DNA of 64,000 nucleotides from Aromatoleum petrolei (GCF_017894385.1 NZ_CP059560.1:3357501-3421500), one strand, 5' to 3'. Shown: positions 21,828 to 31,356, counted from the first letter of the stretch. The notes: generated from the letters alone by a model not told the origin. Made by a program: numbers and translations.

Positions 21828-22577
21828 ATGCACCTGCGCATCTGCACCTACAACATCCACAAGGGGTTCTCGCAGTTCAATCGCCGCATGGTGATCCACG
21901 AGCTGCGGGAACGCCTGCGCAGCCTCGACGTCGATCTCGTCTTCTTGCAGGAAGTGCAGGGTCTGCATTTGGGCCACGCGAGCCGCCATCCGAACTGGCC
22001 CGAGCACCCACAGCACGAGTTCCTCGCCGAGGACGTGTGGCACCAGACTGCGTATGGCGGCAATGCGGTGTATGACCACGGGCATCACGGCAACGCGATC
22101 CTGAGCCGTTTTCCCATCGTCTCGACCAGCAACCAGGACGTCTCGGACCACCGCTTCGAGCGCCGCGGGCTGCTGCACTGCGAAGTGCAGGTGCCGGGGG
22201 TCGAATCGCCCGTGCATTGCATATGTGCGCACCTGGGGCTTTTCGCGGGTAGCCGGCGCAGGCAGATGGAGGCGCTGGCCGATCGCATGGAGCGCCTTGC
22301 CGCGGACGACGCGCCATTGATCATCGCGGGCGACTTCAATGACTGGCGCAACCGGGCCCAGCACCTCCTGGTCGAGCGCCTGAATGTGCGCGATGCGTTC
22401 GAGACTGGGCGAGGCCGTCCGCCGCGCAGCTTCCCGAGCAAGTTGCCCGTGTTCCGGCTCGATCGGATCTACGTGCGGGGCTTCGAGGTGAAGCAGGCGG
22501 CGGTGCACGCCGGTCCGCTCTGGTCGAGGATTTCCGATCACGCCGCACTGACCGCGGAATTGGAGCTCGCCGGGTGA
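21828..22577 (+). CDS. Endonuclease/exonuclease/phosphatase family protein
   Basis: A 249-aa protein with the metal-dependent EEP fold: CTYNIHKG near the N-terminus, FLQEVQG, GDFNDWRN and the closing SDHAAL motif. Substrate unknown. ATG 21828 has GGAG 9 nt upstream and gives the normal family start. It overlaps the clsB-like gene by 4 bp; this EEP-ClsB pair is also found in E. coli (ybhP-clsB), so a phospholipid-linked role is plausible. Confidence 0.87.
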   Translation: MHLRICTYNIHKGFSQFNRRMVIHELRERLRSLDVDLVFLQEVQGLHLGHASRHPNWPEHPQHEFLAEDVWHQTAYGGNAVYDHGHHGNAILSRFPIVSTSNQDVSDHRFERRGLLHCEVQVPGVESPVHCICAHLGLFAGSRRRQMEALADRMERLAADDAPLIIAGDFNDWRNRAQHLLVERLNVRDAFETGRGRPPRSFPSKLPVFRLDRIYVRGFEVKQAAVHAGPLWSRISDHAALTAELELAG

Positions 22578-23734
22578 GCGCCTTCGTCGGCGGCAATGCG
22601 ATCACCTTGCTGGAGAATGGTGCCGATTATTTTCCGGCCTTGCTGCAGGAGATCGACGCTGCCGAGGGGGAAATCTTCCTCGAGACGTACATCTTCGAGA
22701 ACGATGGGGCCGGTGCCTGCGTCGCGGCCGCGCTGGCGCGTGCGGCCGCGCGCGGTGTCGCGGTGCACGTGCTGGTCGATGGCTTCGGCGGCCGCAGCTT
22801 CGTGCGCTCGCTGATGCCGGGCTTGGTCGCGAGCGGCGTCAGCGTGCAGATCTACCGGCGTGAGCTGCGCGTCTTCGCAATGCGTCGTCACCGCCTGCGC
22901 CGCCTGCATCGCAAGCTCGCCGTCATCGATGGGCGCGTGGCCTTTGTCGGGGGCATTAATATCGTCGATGACCTGACACCCGACGGTCCGCCGCACCCGC
23001 GCTATGACTACGGTGTGCGCGTCGAGGGGCCGCTGATCGCGCCTATCCTGCACTCGGTGCATCACGTGTGGCGGCTGGTGGCATGGGCCGGACTGCGGCG
23101 GCGCCGTCCGCAGCCGCTGGTCGCGCAGCCGCGCACCGAGCCGGCCGGGAGCGTGCGCGCCGGCTTCCTGATTCGGGACAACCTGCGCCACCGTCGCGAC
23201 ATCGAGGATGCCTATCTCGACGCGATCGGCGCGGCGCGCCGCGAGGTGGTCATCGCGTGTGCGTATTTCTTCCCCGGGCGGCGCTTCCGCCAAGCACTTG
23301 TCGATGCCGCGGAACGCGGTGTGGAGGTGGTCCTGCTGCTGCAGGGGGTGTCGGATCACCCGATGCTCCTATACGCGACGCGCGCGCTGTACCCGTTCTT
23401 CCTTGCCCGCGGCATCCGCCTGTTCGAGTACCGGCAGAGCGTCCTGCATGCAAAGGTGGCCGCGATCGACGGCCGATGGGCGACCGTGGGGTCGAGCAAC
23501 ATCGATCCGTTCAGCTTGCTGCTCGCACGCGAAGCGAACGTGGTGATCGACGATGCCGGGTTTGCGGCGAGTCTGTGTGCGAGCCTCGAGCGCGCGCGCG
23601 CGAATGGCGCGCATGAACTGCGCAGCGGCGACTGGGGGCGCCTGTCGCGGCTGCGTCGGGGCGCGAGTTGGGCGGCGTACCAACTCGTGCGCCTGGCGAT
23701 CGGCGTGGCCGGCTACGGCAGCCGGCACGACTGA
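22574..23734 (+). CDS. clsB: Cardiolipin synthase B-type phospholipase D family protein
   Basis: A 386-aa protein with two complete HKD motifs, H112/K114/D119 and H292/K294/D299, each followed by the usual GG(I/S)N. It should exchange phosphatidyl groups to form cardiolipin or related lipids at the inner membrane. The start is GTG, overlapping the upstream stop (GTGA). No N-terminal transmembrane helices, which fits ClsB rather than ClsA. Confidence 0.88.
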   Translation: MSAFVGGNAITLLENGADYFPALLQEIDAAEGEIFLETYIFENDGAGACVAAALARAAARGVAVHVLVDGFGGRSFVRSLMPGLVASGVSVQIYRRELRVFAMRRHRLRRLHRKLAVIDGRVAFVGGINIVDDLTPDGPPHPRYDYGVRVEGPLIAPILHSVHHVWRLVAWAGLRRRRPQPLVAQPRTEPAGSVRAGFLIRDNLRHRRDIEDAYLDAIGAARREVVIACAYFFPGRRFRQALVDAAERGVEVVLLLQGVSDHPMLLYATRALYPFFLARGIRLFEYRQSVLHAKVAAIDGRWATVGSSNIDPFSLLLAREANVVIDDAGFAASLCASLERARANGAHELRSGDWGRLSRLRRGASWAAYQLVRLAIGVAGYGSRHD

Positions 23735-23833
23735 TTCCGCGCCGGGCTGAACTCGCCCGCGGCGTGAAAGTCCAAAGGCGTGTTCGGCGACGCGCACCGC
23801 GCGCAGGCGCCGCCCATTACCTGGAGGTGTGCC

Positions 23834-24067
23834 ATGGAACAGCCGCTCCACACGATGAGCCATCTGTTTGCCCAACTCGGGCTGGCTTCCGACGAAGTCG
23901 CAATCGAGCGTTTCATTGCCGCGCACGCGCCCCTGCCGTGCGGCGTGGAGCTTGCCCGCGCTCCGTTCTGGTCGCCGCAGCAGGCGGCCTTCCTCAGCGA
24001 GGAACTGAAGGAGGATGCGGACTGGGCCGAGATCGTCGACCAGCTCAACGTCCGCCTGCGTTCATGA
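23834..24067 (+). CDS. DUF2789 family protein
   Basis: A 77-aa protein (start MEQPLHTMSHLFAQLGL) matching the short DUF2789 family. It is acidic and helical, and the family has no known function. GGAGGTG lies 5 nt before the ATG, so the start is well supported. Confidence 0.85.
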   Translation: MEQPLHTMSHLFAQLGLASDEVAIERFIAAHAPLPCGVELARAPFWSPQQAAFLSEELKEDADWAEIVDQLNVRLRS

Positions 24068-24115
24068 AAACCGCAGCCGCGCGTTGCGGACCGGCGCGCC
24101 GTGGGGAGTGACGTC

Positions 24116-24826
24116 ATGGATGAGCGCCTCATCGCCGTCGTCAGCGGGGCCAGTCGCGGGCTCGGGCGGGCCGCGGCGCACCGCCTCGCGACGATGGATG
24201 GTTATCAGGTGGTCGCCACGGCGCGCAACCCGGATGACCTCGAAATCCTGCGCTCCAAGCTTGCCCTCAGCGGCCACGTCGTCGAACCACGTCAACTCGA
24301 CATCACCGACGGCGCCTCGGTGGACGCGCTGCGCGACTGGATCGCCACGCGCTTCGGACGTCTCGATGTGCTCATCAACAACGCCGGAATCCTGATCGAC
24401 CGCCATTCGACCAGCATCCTCGAGCTGCCGCTCGAACAGCTGCGCGACACGCTGGAGACGAACCTGATCGGGACGTTGCGTCTCACGCAGGCGCTGCTGC
24501 CGCTGATGCGCGCGAGCCGCGCGGGGCGGATTGTCAATGTTGCATCGAGCATGGGGCAGCTGGCGGAGATGGATGCTGGCACGCCCGCCTACCGTATGTC
24601 GAAGACGGCCCTCAACGCGCTGACGCGCATCCTCGCGGCGGAACTCGCAGGCACATCCATCAAGGTCAACTCGGTGTGCCCGGGTTGGTGCCGCACGGAC
24701 CTCGGCGGGCCGGAGGCGCCGCGCCTGCCCGAGGAAGGCGCGGAAGTCGTGGTGTGGGCGGCGACGCTGCCGGAGGACGGGCCGAGCGGCGGCTTCTTCC
24801 GCGATTGCCTGCCGATTCCGTGGTAG
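24116..24826 (+). CDS. Short-chain dehydrogenase/reductase
   Basis: A 236-aa classical SDR. The NAD(P) loop is GASRGLG (11-17), NNAG is at 88-91 and the catalytic Ser144/145-Tyr159-Lys163 are in place. The sequence is closest in feel to the carbonyl-reductase group. ATG 24116 has GGGGAG upstream. Ends 7 bp from the convergent gluQ. Substrate unknown. Confidence 0.88.
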   Translation: MDERLIAVVSGASRGLGRAAAHRLATMDGYQVVATARNPDDLEILRSKLALSGHVVEPRQLDITDGASVDALRDWIATRFGRLDVLINNAGILIDRHSTSILELPLEQLRDTLETNLIGTLRLTQALLPLMRASRAGRIVNVASSMGQLAEMDAGTPAYRMSKTALNALTRILAAELAGTSIKVNSVCPGWCRTDLGGPEAPRLPEEGAEVVVWAATLPEDGPSGGFFRDCLPIPW

Positions 24827-24833
24827 GCCGGCT

Positions 24834-25760
24834 TCAGGACAGCGTGGCGGCCAGACCGGCCGGGGCCTGCGCCTGAGTCTGTCGCGGTACGCGGTCGAGC
24901 TTCCAGTTCGCGATCGCCCAGGCCCACTGCGTGGCCAAGGGGCCGTGCGCGAGCTCGGCGGGCGGCATGTGGCCGAGGAAGGCGAGCGCCGCCGCAAGCG
25001 CCGTACCGGGCGGCAGGGCGTCGATCGGCGCCGCGAGCGTCTGCTTGGAGAGCTTTTCGCCCGCCGCGTTTACGACCACGGGCAGGTGCGCGTAACCCGG
25101 CGTCGGCACGCCCAGCAGATGCTGGAGGTGGATCTGGCGGCCGGTTGAGCCGAGAAGGTCGGCGCCGCGCACGACGTCGGTGACACCGGCGGCCGCATCA
25201 TCGACCACCACCGCGAGCTGGTAGGCGAACTGCCCGTCGCCGCGCAGCACGACGAAGTCGCCCACGTCCCGGGCGAGATCCTCCTCCTGGCGGCCCTGCA
25301 CGCGGTCGTCGAACGCCACCGTGCCTTGCGCGCGCACGCGCCACGCATGGGCGCTGCGCCCGGGCGGCAGGCCGGTGCGGCAGGTGCCGGGATAAATGCG
25401 CGAGCCGTCGCGCGCAAGCGCAGAGTCGGCCATCTCGCGGCGCGTGCAGGCGCAGGGGAAGACGTGGCCCGCGACCCTGAGCTGTTCGAACGCCGTGCGG
25501 TAGGCGTCCAGCCGCCGGCTCTGCCACACGATCTCTCCGTCCCATTCGAAGCCGAAGCGTGCCAGCGTTGCGATGATGGCGTCGGCGGCGCCGGGCACCG
25601 TGCGCGGAGCATCGACGTCCTCGATTCGCAGCAGCCAGCGGCCTGCGCGGCTGCGCGCCTCCAGGAAGCTGCCGATCGCGGCGACGAGCGAGCCGAAATG
25701 CAGCGGTCCGGTCGGGGAGGGCGCGAAGCGGCCGATGTACGGTGGTGGAGCGGGAGGCAT
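24834..25760 (-). CDS. gluQ: Glutamyl-Q tRNA(Asp) synthetase
   Basis: A 308-aa truncated GluRS paralogue that attaches glutamate to queuosine in tRNA(Asp). PSPTGPLHFGSL (15-25) carries the HIGH-type motif, EKLSKQ (235-240) the KMSKS-type motif, and C103/C105/Y123/C127 the zinc site. No anticodon-binding domain follows. It is divergent from the glycosylation cluster. Confidence 0.93.
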   Translation of the reverse strand: MPPAPPPYIGRFAPSPTGPLHFGSLVAAIGSFLEARSRAGRWLLRIEDVDAPRTVPGAADAIIATLARFGFEWDGEIVWQSRRLDAYRTAFEQLRVAGHVFPCACTRREMADSALARDGSRIYPGTCRTGLPPGRSAHAWRVRAQGTVAFDDRVQGRQEEDLARDVGDFVVLRGDGQFAYQLAVVVDDAAAGVTDVVRGADLLGSTGRQIHLQHLLGVPTPGYAHLPVVVNAAGEKLSKQTLAAPIDALPPGTALAAALAFLGHMPPAELAHGPLATQWAWAIANWKLDRVPRQTQAQAPAGLAATLS

Positions 25761-25904
25761 GGGGCGGTGGACGGCGCGGTCGCGGTGCGGTCGCAGGGGC
25801 GCAAGCCGCGCATGATAACATTGCGCGCCCCGGCGACCTGCGCCCTGCCGGCGCTCGCGGTTCCCATACATGCTTCCCTGAAAAGGCTTCCGCCCCGAAC
25901 CATC

Positions 25905-27536
25905 GTGACGCCCGATTCCCGAAACCTGTACGGCTTCTACCTGCTGCTGGGCGTGGTGTATCTGGGCGGCCTGTGCGTGCCGCTGATGAACAACGATTCG
26001 GCGCACCATGCGACGATCGCGCTGCACATGCACCTCACGGGCGACTATGCGTCGCTCGTGACCCAGGGCGAACCCTACCTGGACAAGCCGCACCTGCTGT
26101 TCTGGCTCGCGGCCGGCGCCTACAAGCTGTTGGGCGTGACCACGTTCGCGTTCAAGCTGCCCTCGCTGCTGTTCAGTGCACTGGCCGTCTATGCGACCTA
26201 CGGCCTCGGGCGGGTGCTGTATTCGCGCGAGGTGGGACGGGTCGCGGCGCTGGTCCTCGCCAGTTCGCTCGCCTTCATCCTCGCGAATAACGACGTGCGC
26301 ATGGACGCGGTGCTCACGGGGGCGATCGCGTTCTCGATCTGGCAGCTCGCGGAGTTCGCGCACTACCGTCGTTGGCGCAATCTCGTGCTCGCCGCATTGG
26401 GCCTCGCGCTGGGTTTCGCGACCAAGGGGATGATCGGCGTGGCGATGCCGGCGATTGCGATCTTCGTGCATCTGCTGTACCGCCGCGACTGGCGCGGGCT
26501 CTTCGATCCGCGCTGGCTCGCGCTCGCGCTGCTCACGCTGGCGCTCGCGGCGCCGGTGCTGTGGTCCTACCATCGACAGTTCGGCATCGACGGGGTGAAG
26601 TTCATCCTGTGGTCGCAGAACTTCGAGCGCCTGTCCGGTGGCCGCTTCGGCACGGCCGGAGGGAGCGATCCGCTGTTCTTCTTCCACACCTTCCTGTGGG
26701 CCTTCCTGCCATGGTGCCTGCTCGGCGCGGCGGCGGTGTGGGCGCGGGGGCGCGAACTGGTCGCGGCGCGGCTGCGGCCGGTGCCCGGGCAGGAGATGCT
26801 GACGCTGGGCACGATCGCGGTGATGTTCGGCATCATCTCCAGCTCGGGCTTCAAGCTGCCGCACTACCTCAACATCTTGCTGCCGCTGTTCTCCGTCCTG
26901 CTCGCCTCCTGGTTGGTGCCGCGCATGCGGGCGCGGGCCCCGCGCGGCGCAAAGCTGGCGCAATGGCTGGTGTGGGGCCTGATGGGGGCGCTGGCGCTCG
27001 CGCTCAATGGCTGGGCCTTTCCGCTCGACCGACCCGCCGTCGCGGCGGGCGCCGTGGTGCTGGCATTCGCCGGGACGGTTCTCGCGCGCCGGGCGCAGGG
27101 CATGGCGCGGGTGGTGCTCGTTTCGGTCGTGGTGGCGGCGATGTTCAATTTCCTGCAGAACTTCAACGTCTATCCGCAGCTGCTGCGCTACCAGGCAGGG
27201 AACAATCTGGCGCAGGCCTTGCAGGTGCGCGGCATCGACACCCGGGGGGTGAGGCATCTCGACGCGCGGGCGAACAGTTTCGATTTCTACACCGGCCAGC
27301 TCACCCGGCCGGTGACGCTGGATGAGTTGAAGGCGGCCCGCGAGCCGGTGCTGGTCTATGCGGCCGAGGGCGGACGCAAGGCGATCGAGGAGGCCGGCCT
27401 GCGGGTCGAGGTGCTGGCTGAGAACCCTGAGTTCCGCGTCACGCGGCTCAATATCCGCTTTCTCGACCCGGACCGGCGCGAGCAGACCTTGTCGCGCCAT
27501 TACGTGCTGCGTGTTACGGGGGAAGGGCAGCAATGA
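25905..27536 (+). CDS. ArnT-like lipid A/polyprenyl-linked sugar transferase (GT83/PMT type)
   Basis: A 543-aa membrane glycosyltransferase with about 11-12 hydrophobic segments and a soluble C-terminal part. The first periplasmic loop carries acidic/His residues (NNDSAHHATIAL) and EPYLDKPHLLFWL, the ArnT signature. Such enzymes transfer sugars from undecaprenyl phosphate to lipid A in the periplasm. GTG 25905 is chosen since it starts directly before the first helix; ATG 25812 would add 31 residues. The downstream GT2 and deacetylase genes supply what a donor pathway would need. Confidence 0.85.
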   Translation: MTPDSRNLYGFYLLLGVVYLGGLCVPLMNNDSAHHATIALHMHLTGDYASLVTQGEPYLDKPHLLFWLAAGAYKLLGVTTFAFKLPSLLFSALAVYATYGLGRVLYSREVGRVAALVLASSLAFILANNDVRMDAVLTGAIAFSIWQLAEFAHYRRWRNLVLAALGLALGFATKGMIGVAMPAIAIFVHLLYRRDWRGLFDPRWLALALLTLALAAPVLWSYHRQFGIDGVKFILWSQNFERLSGGRFGTAGGSDPLFFFHTFLWAFLPWCLLGAAAVWARGRELVAARLRPVPGQEMLTLGTIAVMFGIISSSGFKLPHYLNILLPLFSVLLASWLVPRMRARAPRGAKLAQWLVWGLMGALALALNGWAFPLDRPAVAAGAVVLAFAGTVLARRAQGMARVVLVSVVVAAMFNFLQNFNVYPQLLRYQAGNNLAQALQVRGIDTRGVRHLDARANSFDFYTGQLTRPVTLDELKAAREPVLVYAAEGGRKAIEEAGLRVEVLAENPEFRVTRLNIRFLDPDRREQTLSRHYVLRVTGEGQQ

Positions 27537-28822
27537 ATCGGAATGCATCGCGCGGGCTGCGCGCGCTGGCCTGCGCAGCGATCGCCGGCGTGAGCCTGTG
27601 GGCGGCGTGGCCGGGTTTTCAGACCGCACCGGCGGCGGCCTTCGTCGTGCCGGCGACACCGTCGCGGAGCGGCGAGGGGGACGTGCCGCAGCTCGCGAGC
27701 TTCGTCGTGAATGCGGCCGAGCCGGCACGCGTGCACGCCGCCTCGATCGCCGCGCTACCCGACGGGCGGCTGTTTTCGACCTGGTTCGGCGGTTCGCGCG
27801 AGGGCGCGACCGACGTGAAGATCCATGGCGCCTTCTTCGATCCGGCGGCAGGGCGCTGGGGCGAGCAGCTCACGATCGCGACACCGGAACAGACCACGCG
27901 CGATCTCGGCCGCCTCGTGCGCAAGATGGGCAACCCCGTCGCCTTCATGGTGCCATCGGGCGAGCTGTGGGTCGCGTATGTGAGCGTGACCCTGGGCGGC
28001 TGGGCGACCAGCCACCTCAACCTGATCCGTTCATCCGACCTGGGCCGGACCTGGACGCCGGCGACGCGACTGGTCGCCTCGCCTTTCCTGAATCTCAGTA
28101 CGCTCGCGAAGGGCGCCCCGGTGTTCTTCGCCGACGGCGACATCGGCCTGCCGGTGTATCACGAGATGGCCGGCAAGTTCGGCGAGCTGCTGGTGCTGAC
28201 GCCGGACGGCCGGGTGCGCCGCAAGCAGCGCCTGGACCACGGCAACCGCTCGCTGCAGCCGGTGATCCTGGTCAAGGATGCGCAGGCTGCGGTCGTGCTG
28301 CAGCGCTTCGCGGGCGAGAGCAGGCCGCCGCGCGCCTGGCGCAGCGCGACCCGCGACGGCGGGCGCACGTGGTCGCCCGTCGAGGCGAGCGATCTCGCGA
28401 ACCCGAATTCGGCGCTGGCGGCGCTCGCGCTGGAAGACGGCCGCCTGATCGCAGTCGCCAACGACACCGAGGACGAGCGGCTGCGCCTGTCGCTCCTCGT
28501 GAGCGAGGACGACGGCCGCCACTGGCGCGCGATCCACCGCTTCGAGGATCGCGAGGCGTTCCTCGGCCGCAGCTTTGGCCCCGACGTGCTGCGCCCCTTG
28601 CTGACGCGCGATCTCGAGGCGCTCGGGCCGGGGCCGGCGGCGGAGTCCGTGTTGCGCAATGCGGAGGCGAATCTCTGCCGTGGCGAGACCTGCTCCTGGC
28701 AGTACGATTATCCCTACCTCGTGCGCGGCGCCGACGGCGACTTCCACCTCGTGTATACGTGGAACCGCTCCTTCATCCGCCATCTGCGCTTCAACCGGGC
28801 CTGGCTGGAGGAAAGACTGTGA
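27533..28822 (+). CDS. Asp-box (BNR) exo-sialidase-like protein
   Basis: A 429-aa protein with an N-terminal hydrophobic segment (about 10-26) that is a signal or anchor, then a six-bladed propeller-type domain with three Asp boxes: SSDLGRTW (167-174), TRDGGRTW (273-280) and SEDDGRHW (324-331). The early blade has TWFGGSREG. Sialidase-fold proteins hydrolyse or bind sugars; the actual substrate here is unknown and there are no sialic acid genes in the window. Start overlaps the ArnT-like stop (ATGA) and end overlaps the next gene, so it is an integral member of the glycosylation operon. Confidence 0.82.
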   Translation: MNRNASRGLRALACAAIAGVSLWAAWPGFQTAPAAAFVVPATPSRSGEGDVPQLASFVVNAAEPARVHAASIAALPDGRLFSTWFGGSREGATDVKIHGAFFDPAAGRWGEQLTIATPEQTTRDLGRLVRKMGNPVAFMVPSGELWVAYVSVTLGGWATSHLNLIRSSDLGRTWTPATRLVASPFLNLSTLAKGAPVFFADGDIGLPVYHEMAGKFGELLVLTPDGRVRRKQRLDHGNRSLQPVILVKDAQAAVVLQRFAGESRPPRAWRSATRDGGRTWSPVEASDLANPNSALAALALEDGRLIAVANDTEDERLRLSLLVSEDDGRHWRAIHRFEDREAFLGRSFGPDVLRPLLTRDLEALGPGPAAESVLRNAEANLCRGETCSWQYDYPYLVRGADGDFHLVYTWNRSFIRHLRFNRAWLEERL

Positions 28823-29454
28823 TCCCCGCACTGTTCGACTCCCTCGCGTGGGCCTGTGCGTTCGCGCTGTGCGTGCCAGGACTTCGCGCGCGGCCCGGAG
28901 CCGCTGCAGCGGTGGTGCTCGCGATCGCGACGCTGTTGTGGGTGCCGCTCGGCGGAACGAGCCTGCTGGCGGTGCTGCGCGGTGCCGTCGGGGCCGCATC
29001 CGTGGTGACCGCCGCAACGCTGGCGGCCCTGTTGTGCGCGCGCTGCGCATGCGCAAGCGTCTTTCCGCGCGGCGAGCGCGCGCTCGTAGCGGCGCTCGCC
29101 GGTATCGGCGGCCTGCTGTTCTATCCGCCAGTGCTGGGGCTTGGAGTCGTGGACCCCTATGCGTGGGGATACGGTGGTGCGGCGATGTCGCTGGCGGTTG
29201 GCGCAGTCGCACTCGCCGCTGCCGCGGGCGGTCGCTGGATCCTTGCCGCCGCGCTCGCGGCCGCGCTCGCCATGTGGCGACTGCAGCTGCTCGAATCGAC
29301 CAACCTGTGGGACTACCTGATCGATCCGCTGCTTGCGTCGGGTGGGCTGATCTGGCTGATCGCCGCCGGTGCGGGACGCGGAAAATCGGCGAAGCGTGCC
29401 GGGTACAGCCCCACCGCGGCCAGGTCCTCGGCGAACGCGGGCGAGGTCAGGTAG
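28819..29454 (+). CDS. Multi-spanning membrane protein, unknown
   Basis: A 211-aa, Ala/Leu-rich protein with about six predicted membrane segments and no recognised family. GTG start overlaps the sialidase-like stop (GTGA). The last ~25 residues are polar and lie opposite the 3' end of the deacetylase gene: the two genes overlap by 142 bp tail to tail. It may help move or anchor the sugar-modifying machinery, but this is a guess from position. Confidence 0.65.
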   Translation: MIPALFDSLAWACAFALCVPGLRARPGAAAAVVLAIATLLWVPLGGTSLLAVLRGAVGAASVVTAATLAALLCARCACASVFPRGERALVAALAGIGGLLFYPPVLGLGVVDPYAWGYGGAAMSLAVGAVALAAAAGGRWILAAALAAALAMWRLQLLESTNLWDYLIDPLLASGGLIWLIAAGAGRGKSAKRAGYSPTAARSSANAGEVR

Positions 29455-30257
29455 GCGAGTTCGGTCTCGCGCGGCGTCGTGAGCACGTCGCAGGCGCGCA
29501 GCTCGTCATCGACACGGCCCGGGTGCACATGCACGAGCGGCCGCGGCCCGCTGCCTGCGAGGAAGGACTGCATCAACGTCCGGAACGGAATCCGCCCGGA
29601 AAAATCGTGCAGCCCCGAGAAGCCGTCGTTCGCGGGCAGGCCGTGGCGCCGCAGCAGCCGGTGCAGGCCGACGCCGAGGGTGGAGATCAGCAAGGCCTTC
29701 GGCAGGGCCGTGCGACGGTGCACACAGCGTGTCAGAGGCTCGCAGCAATCGCGTACCCATACCGATCCCGCGGGGTAGCGCCGCAACAGTTCCTCGACGA
29801 GCACCTCGCGTATGCCGGGCAACACATGCGCGTGCTGGTGGCCGTCGATGTAGTCCGGCGCGGCGTTCCAGGCGTCCTCGAAAGCATCGAGCTGCGCGCG
29901 CAACTCGGTCCGTATCGCCAGCCGCGGCAGCGCCCGTGCGAGCGCAAGCGGCAGGAGCCGCCCCATCGACGGCAGCCGGCCGGCCTGCGCGAATCCGGTC
30001 GCCGCGGTGAGCGGCACGTGATCGGTCAGCGTGAGGTGCAAGCCCACGTCGGCCGGGTGCGCCGCGACGGTTTCGCGTAGCAGCCCTGCGCGTCGCTTCC
30101 AGTCCGGCAGCGGGGTCATGCAGCTCGTGGCGGACAGGCGCCCGGCCGTGATCAGCCCGGCGATCGCTTCGCTGACGCCCGGCGCGATGCCGTAGTCGTC
30201 GGCGCAAACGATGATCGGGCGGGGCGGTCGGCGGTCGGTGGCGGGCTGTTCATTCAT
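29313..30257 (-). CDS. YdjC/ChbG/HpnK-family carbohydrate deacetylase
   Basis: A 314-aa protein of the family that removes N-acetyl groups from sugars. The metal site is ADDYG (D20, D21) with H74 in VGLHLTLTDH and the histidine cluster H140/H142/H144 in DGHQHAHVLPG. NaxD in Francisella and the Bordetella Lgm deacetylase, which act on undecaprenyl-phosphate N-acetylhexosamine, belong to this family, as does HpnK of hopanoid synthesis. The GT2 and ArnT-like genes alongside favour the first role. ATG 30257 is chosen; it is divergent from the GT2 gene. Confidence 0.86.
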   Translation of the reverse strand: MNEQPATDRRPPRPIIVCADDYGIAPGVSEAIAGLITAGRLSATSCMTPLPDWKRRAGLLRETVAAHPADVGLHLTLTDHVPLTAATGFAQAGRLPSMGRLLPLALARALPRLAIRTELRAQLDAFEDAWNAAPDYIDGHQHAHVLPGIREVLVEELLRRYPAGSVWVRDCCEPLTRCVHRRTALPKALLISTLGVGLHRLLRRHGLPANDGFSGLHDFSGRIPFRTLMQSFLAGSGPRPLVHVHPGRVDDELRACDVLTTPRETELAYLTSPAFAEDLAAVGLYPARFADFPRPAPAAISQISPPDASSGSIR

Positions 30258-30384
30258 GGCCCTCCTTATAGCGGCTCCGGCGTCAACGCGCCAGCGCCCG
30301 TTTGCGTTTATCCTGCGAGGTTTGGCGCCTCGCCCATTCATCATCCGCCGGATTAACGTGCCTGCTTCCACCACCCGCGCCGCA

Positions 30385-31356
30385 ATGCGCGTCGCTCCGT
30401 CCCCCGTTCCATTGCCGCTGCTGTCGGTCGTGATCCCCCTGTACAACGAAAGCGGTTCGCTCGGGGCCCTGCACGAGCGCCTGAAGGCGGCGATCGCGGG
30501 CCTGTCGCTCGCCGGTCACGAGTTCGTGTTCGTCGACGACGGCAGCCGCGACACGACCTTCGACGAGGTCGCGGCGCTGGCGGCCATCGACCCGGCGATC
30601 CGGGCGATCCGCTTCGCGCGCAACTTCGGCAAGGAGGCTGCGATGGCCGCCGGCCTGCGTGTGGCGCGCGGCGACATCGTCGTGCTGATGGACGGCGACC
30701 TGCAGCATCCGCCCGAGCTCATCCCCGAAATGCTCGCGCGCTGGCAGAACGGCGCGAAGATGGTGACCGCCGTGCGCCGCTCGCGCGACACCGATCCCTG
30801 GCTGCGGCGTCAGCTCTCGCGCGGTTTCTACGGGCTGTTCAAGCGCGTCTCGGAGGTCGCGCTGGAAGAGGGGGGCGGCGACTTCCGCCTCTTCGATCGC
30901 GCAGTCGTCGATGCCATCAACAGCCTGCCCGAGCGCACCCGTTTCATGAAGGGCATCACGAGCTGGGTGGGCTTCCGCCAGGAGACGATCGATTTCGAGC
31001 CTGCGGAGCGCGCCGCGGGGGCGTCCGCCTGGTCGCTGTTGCGCCTGCTGCGTTACGCCATCGACGGCCTGTCGGCCTTCAGCACGCTGCCGTTGCGCGT
31101 GTGGTCGATGATCGGGGTCTGCATCTCCGGGCTGTCCGTGCTTTACGGCGGCTGGCTGGTCGTGCGCACGGCGATCTTCGGCATCGACGTCCCCGGCTAC
31201 GCGTCGATCATCGTCTCGGTGCTGTTCCTGTCCGGCATCCAGCTCATCAGCCTGGGCGTGCTGGGCGAATACGTCGGGCGCATCTTCACCGAGGTCAAGC
31301 AGCGCCCCCTGTACCTGGTGTCCGAGCGCATCGGCTTCGACGAGGCCGCGAAGTGA
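30385..31356 (+). CDS. Polyprenyl-phosphate glycosyltransferase, GT2 (ArnC/GtrB/DPM type)
   Basis: A 323-aa GT2 enzyme with DDGSRD at 51-56, DGDLQHPPE at 103-111 and two C-terminal transmembrane helices (about 235-260 and 270-295). This is the layout of enzymes that load a sugar onto undecaprenyl phosphate on the cytoplasmic face. ATG 30385 is used; GTG 30358 upstream is possible. Its stop overlaps the next gene by 4 bp. Confidence 0.89.
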   Translation: MRVAPSPVPLPLLSVVIPLYNESGSLGALHERLKAAIAGLSLAGHEFVFVDDGSRDTTFDEVAALAAIDPAIRAIRFARNFGKEAAMAAGLRVARGDIVVLMDGDLQHPPELIPEMLARWQNGAKMVTAVRRSRDTDPWLRRQLSRGFYGLFKRVSEVALEEGGGDFRLFDRAVVDAINSLPERTRFMKGITSWVGFRQETIDFEPAERAAGASAWSLLRLLRYAIDGLSAFSTLPLRVWSMIGVCISGLSVLYGGWLVVRTAIFGIDVPGYASIIVSVLFLSGIQLISLGVLGEYVGRIFTEVKQRPLYLVSERIGFDEAAK

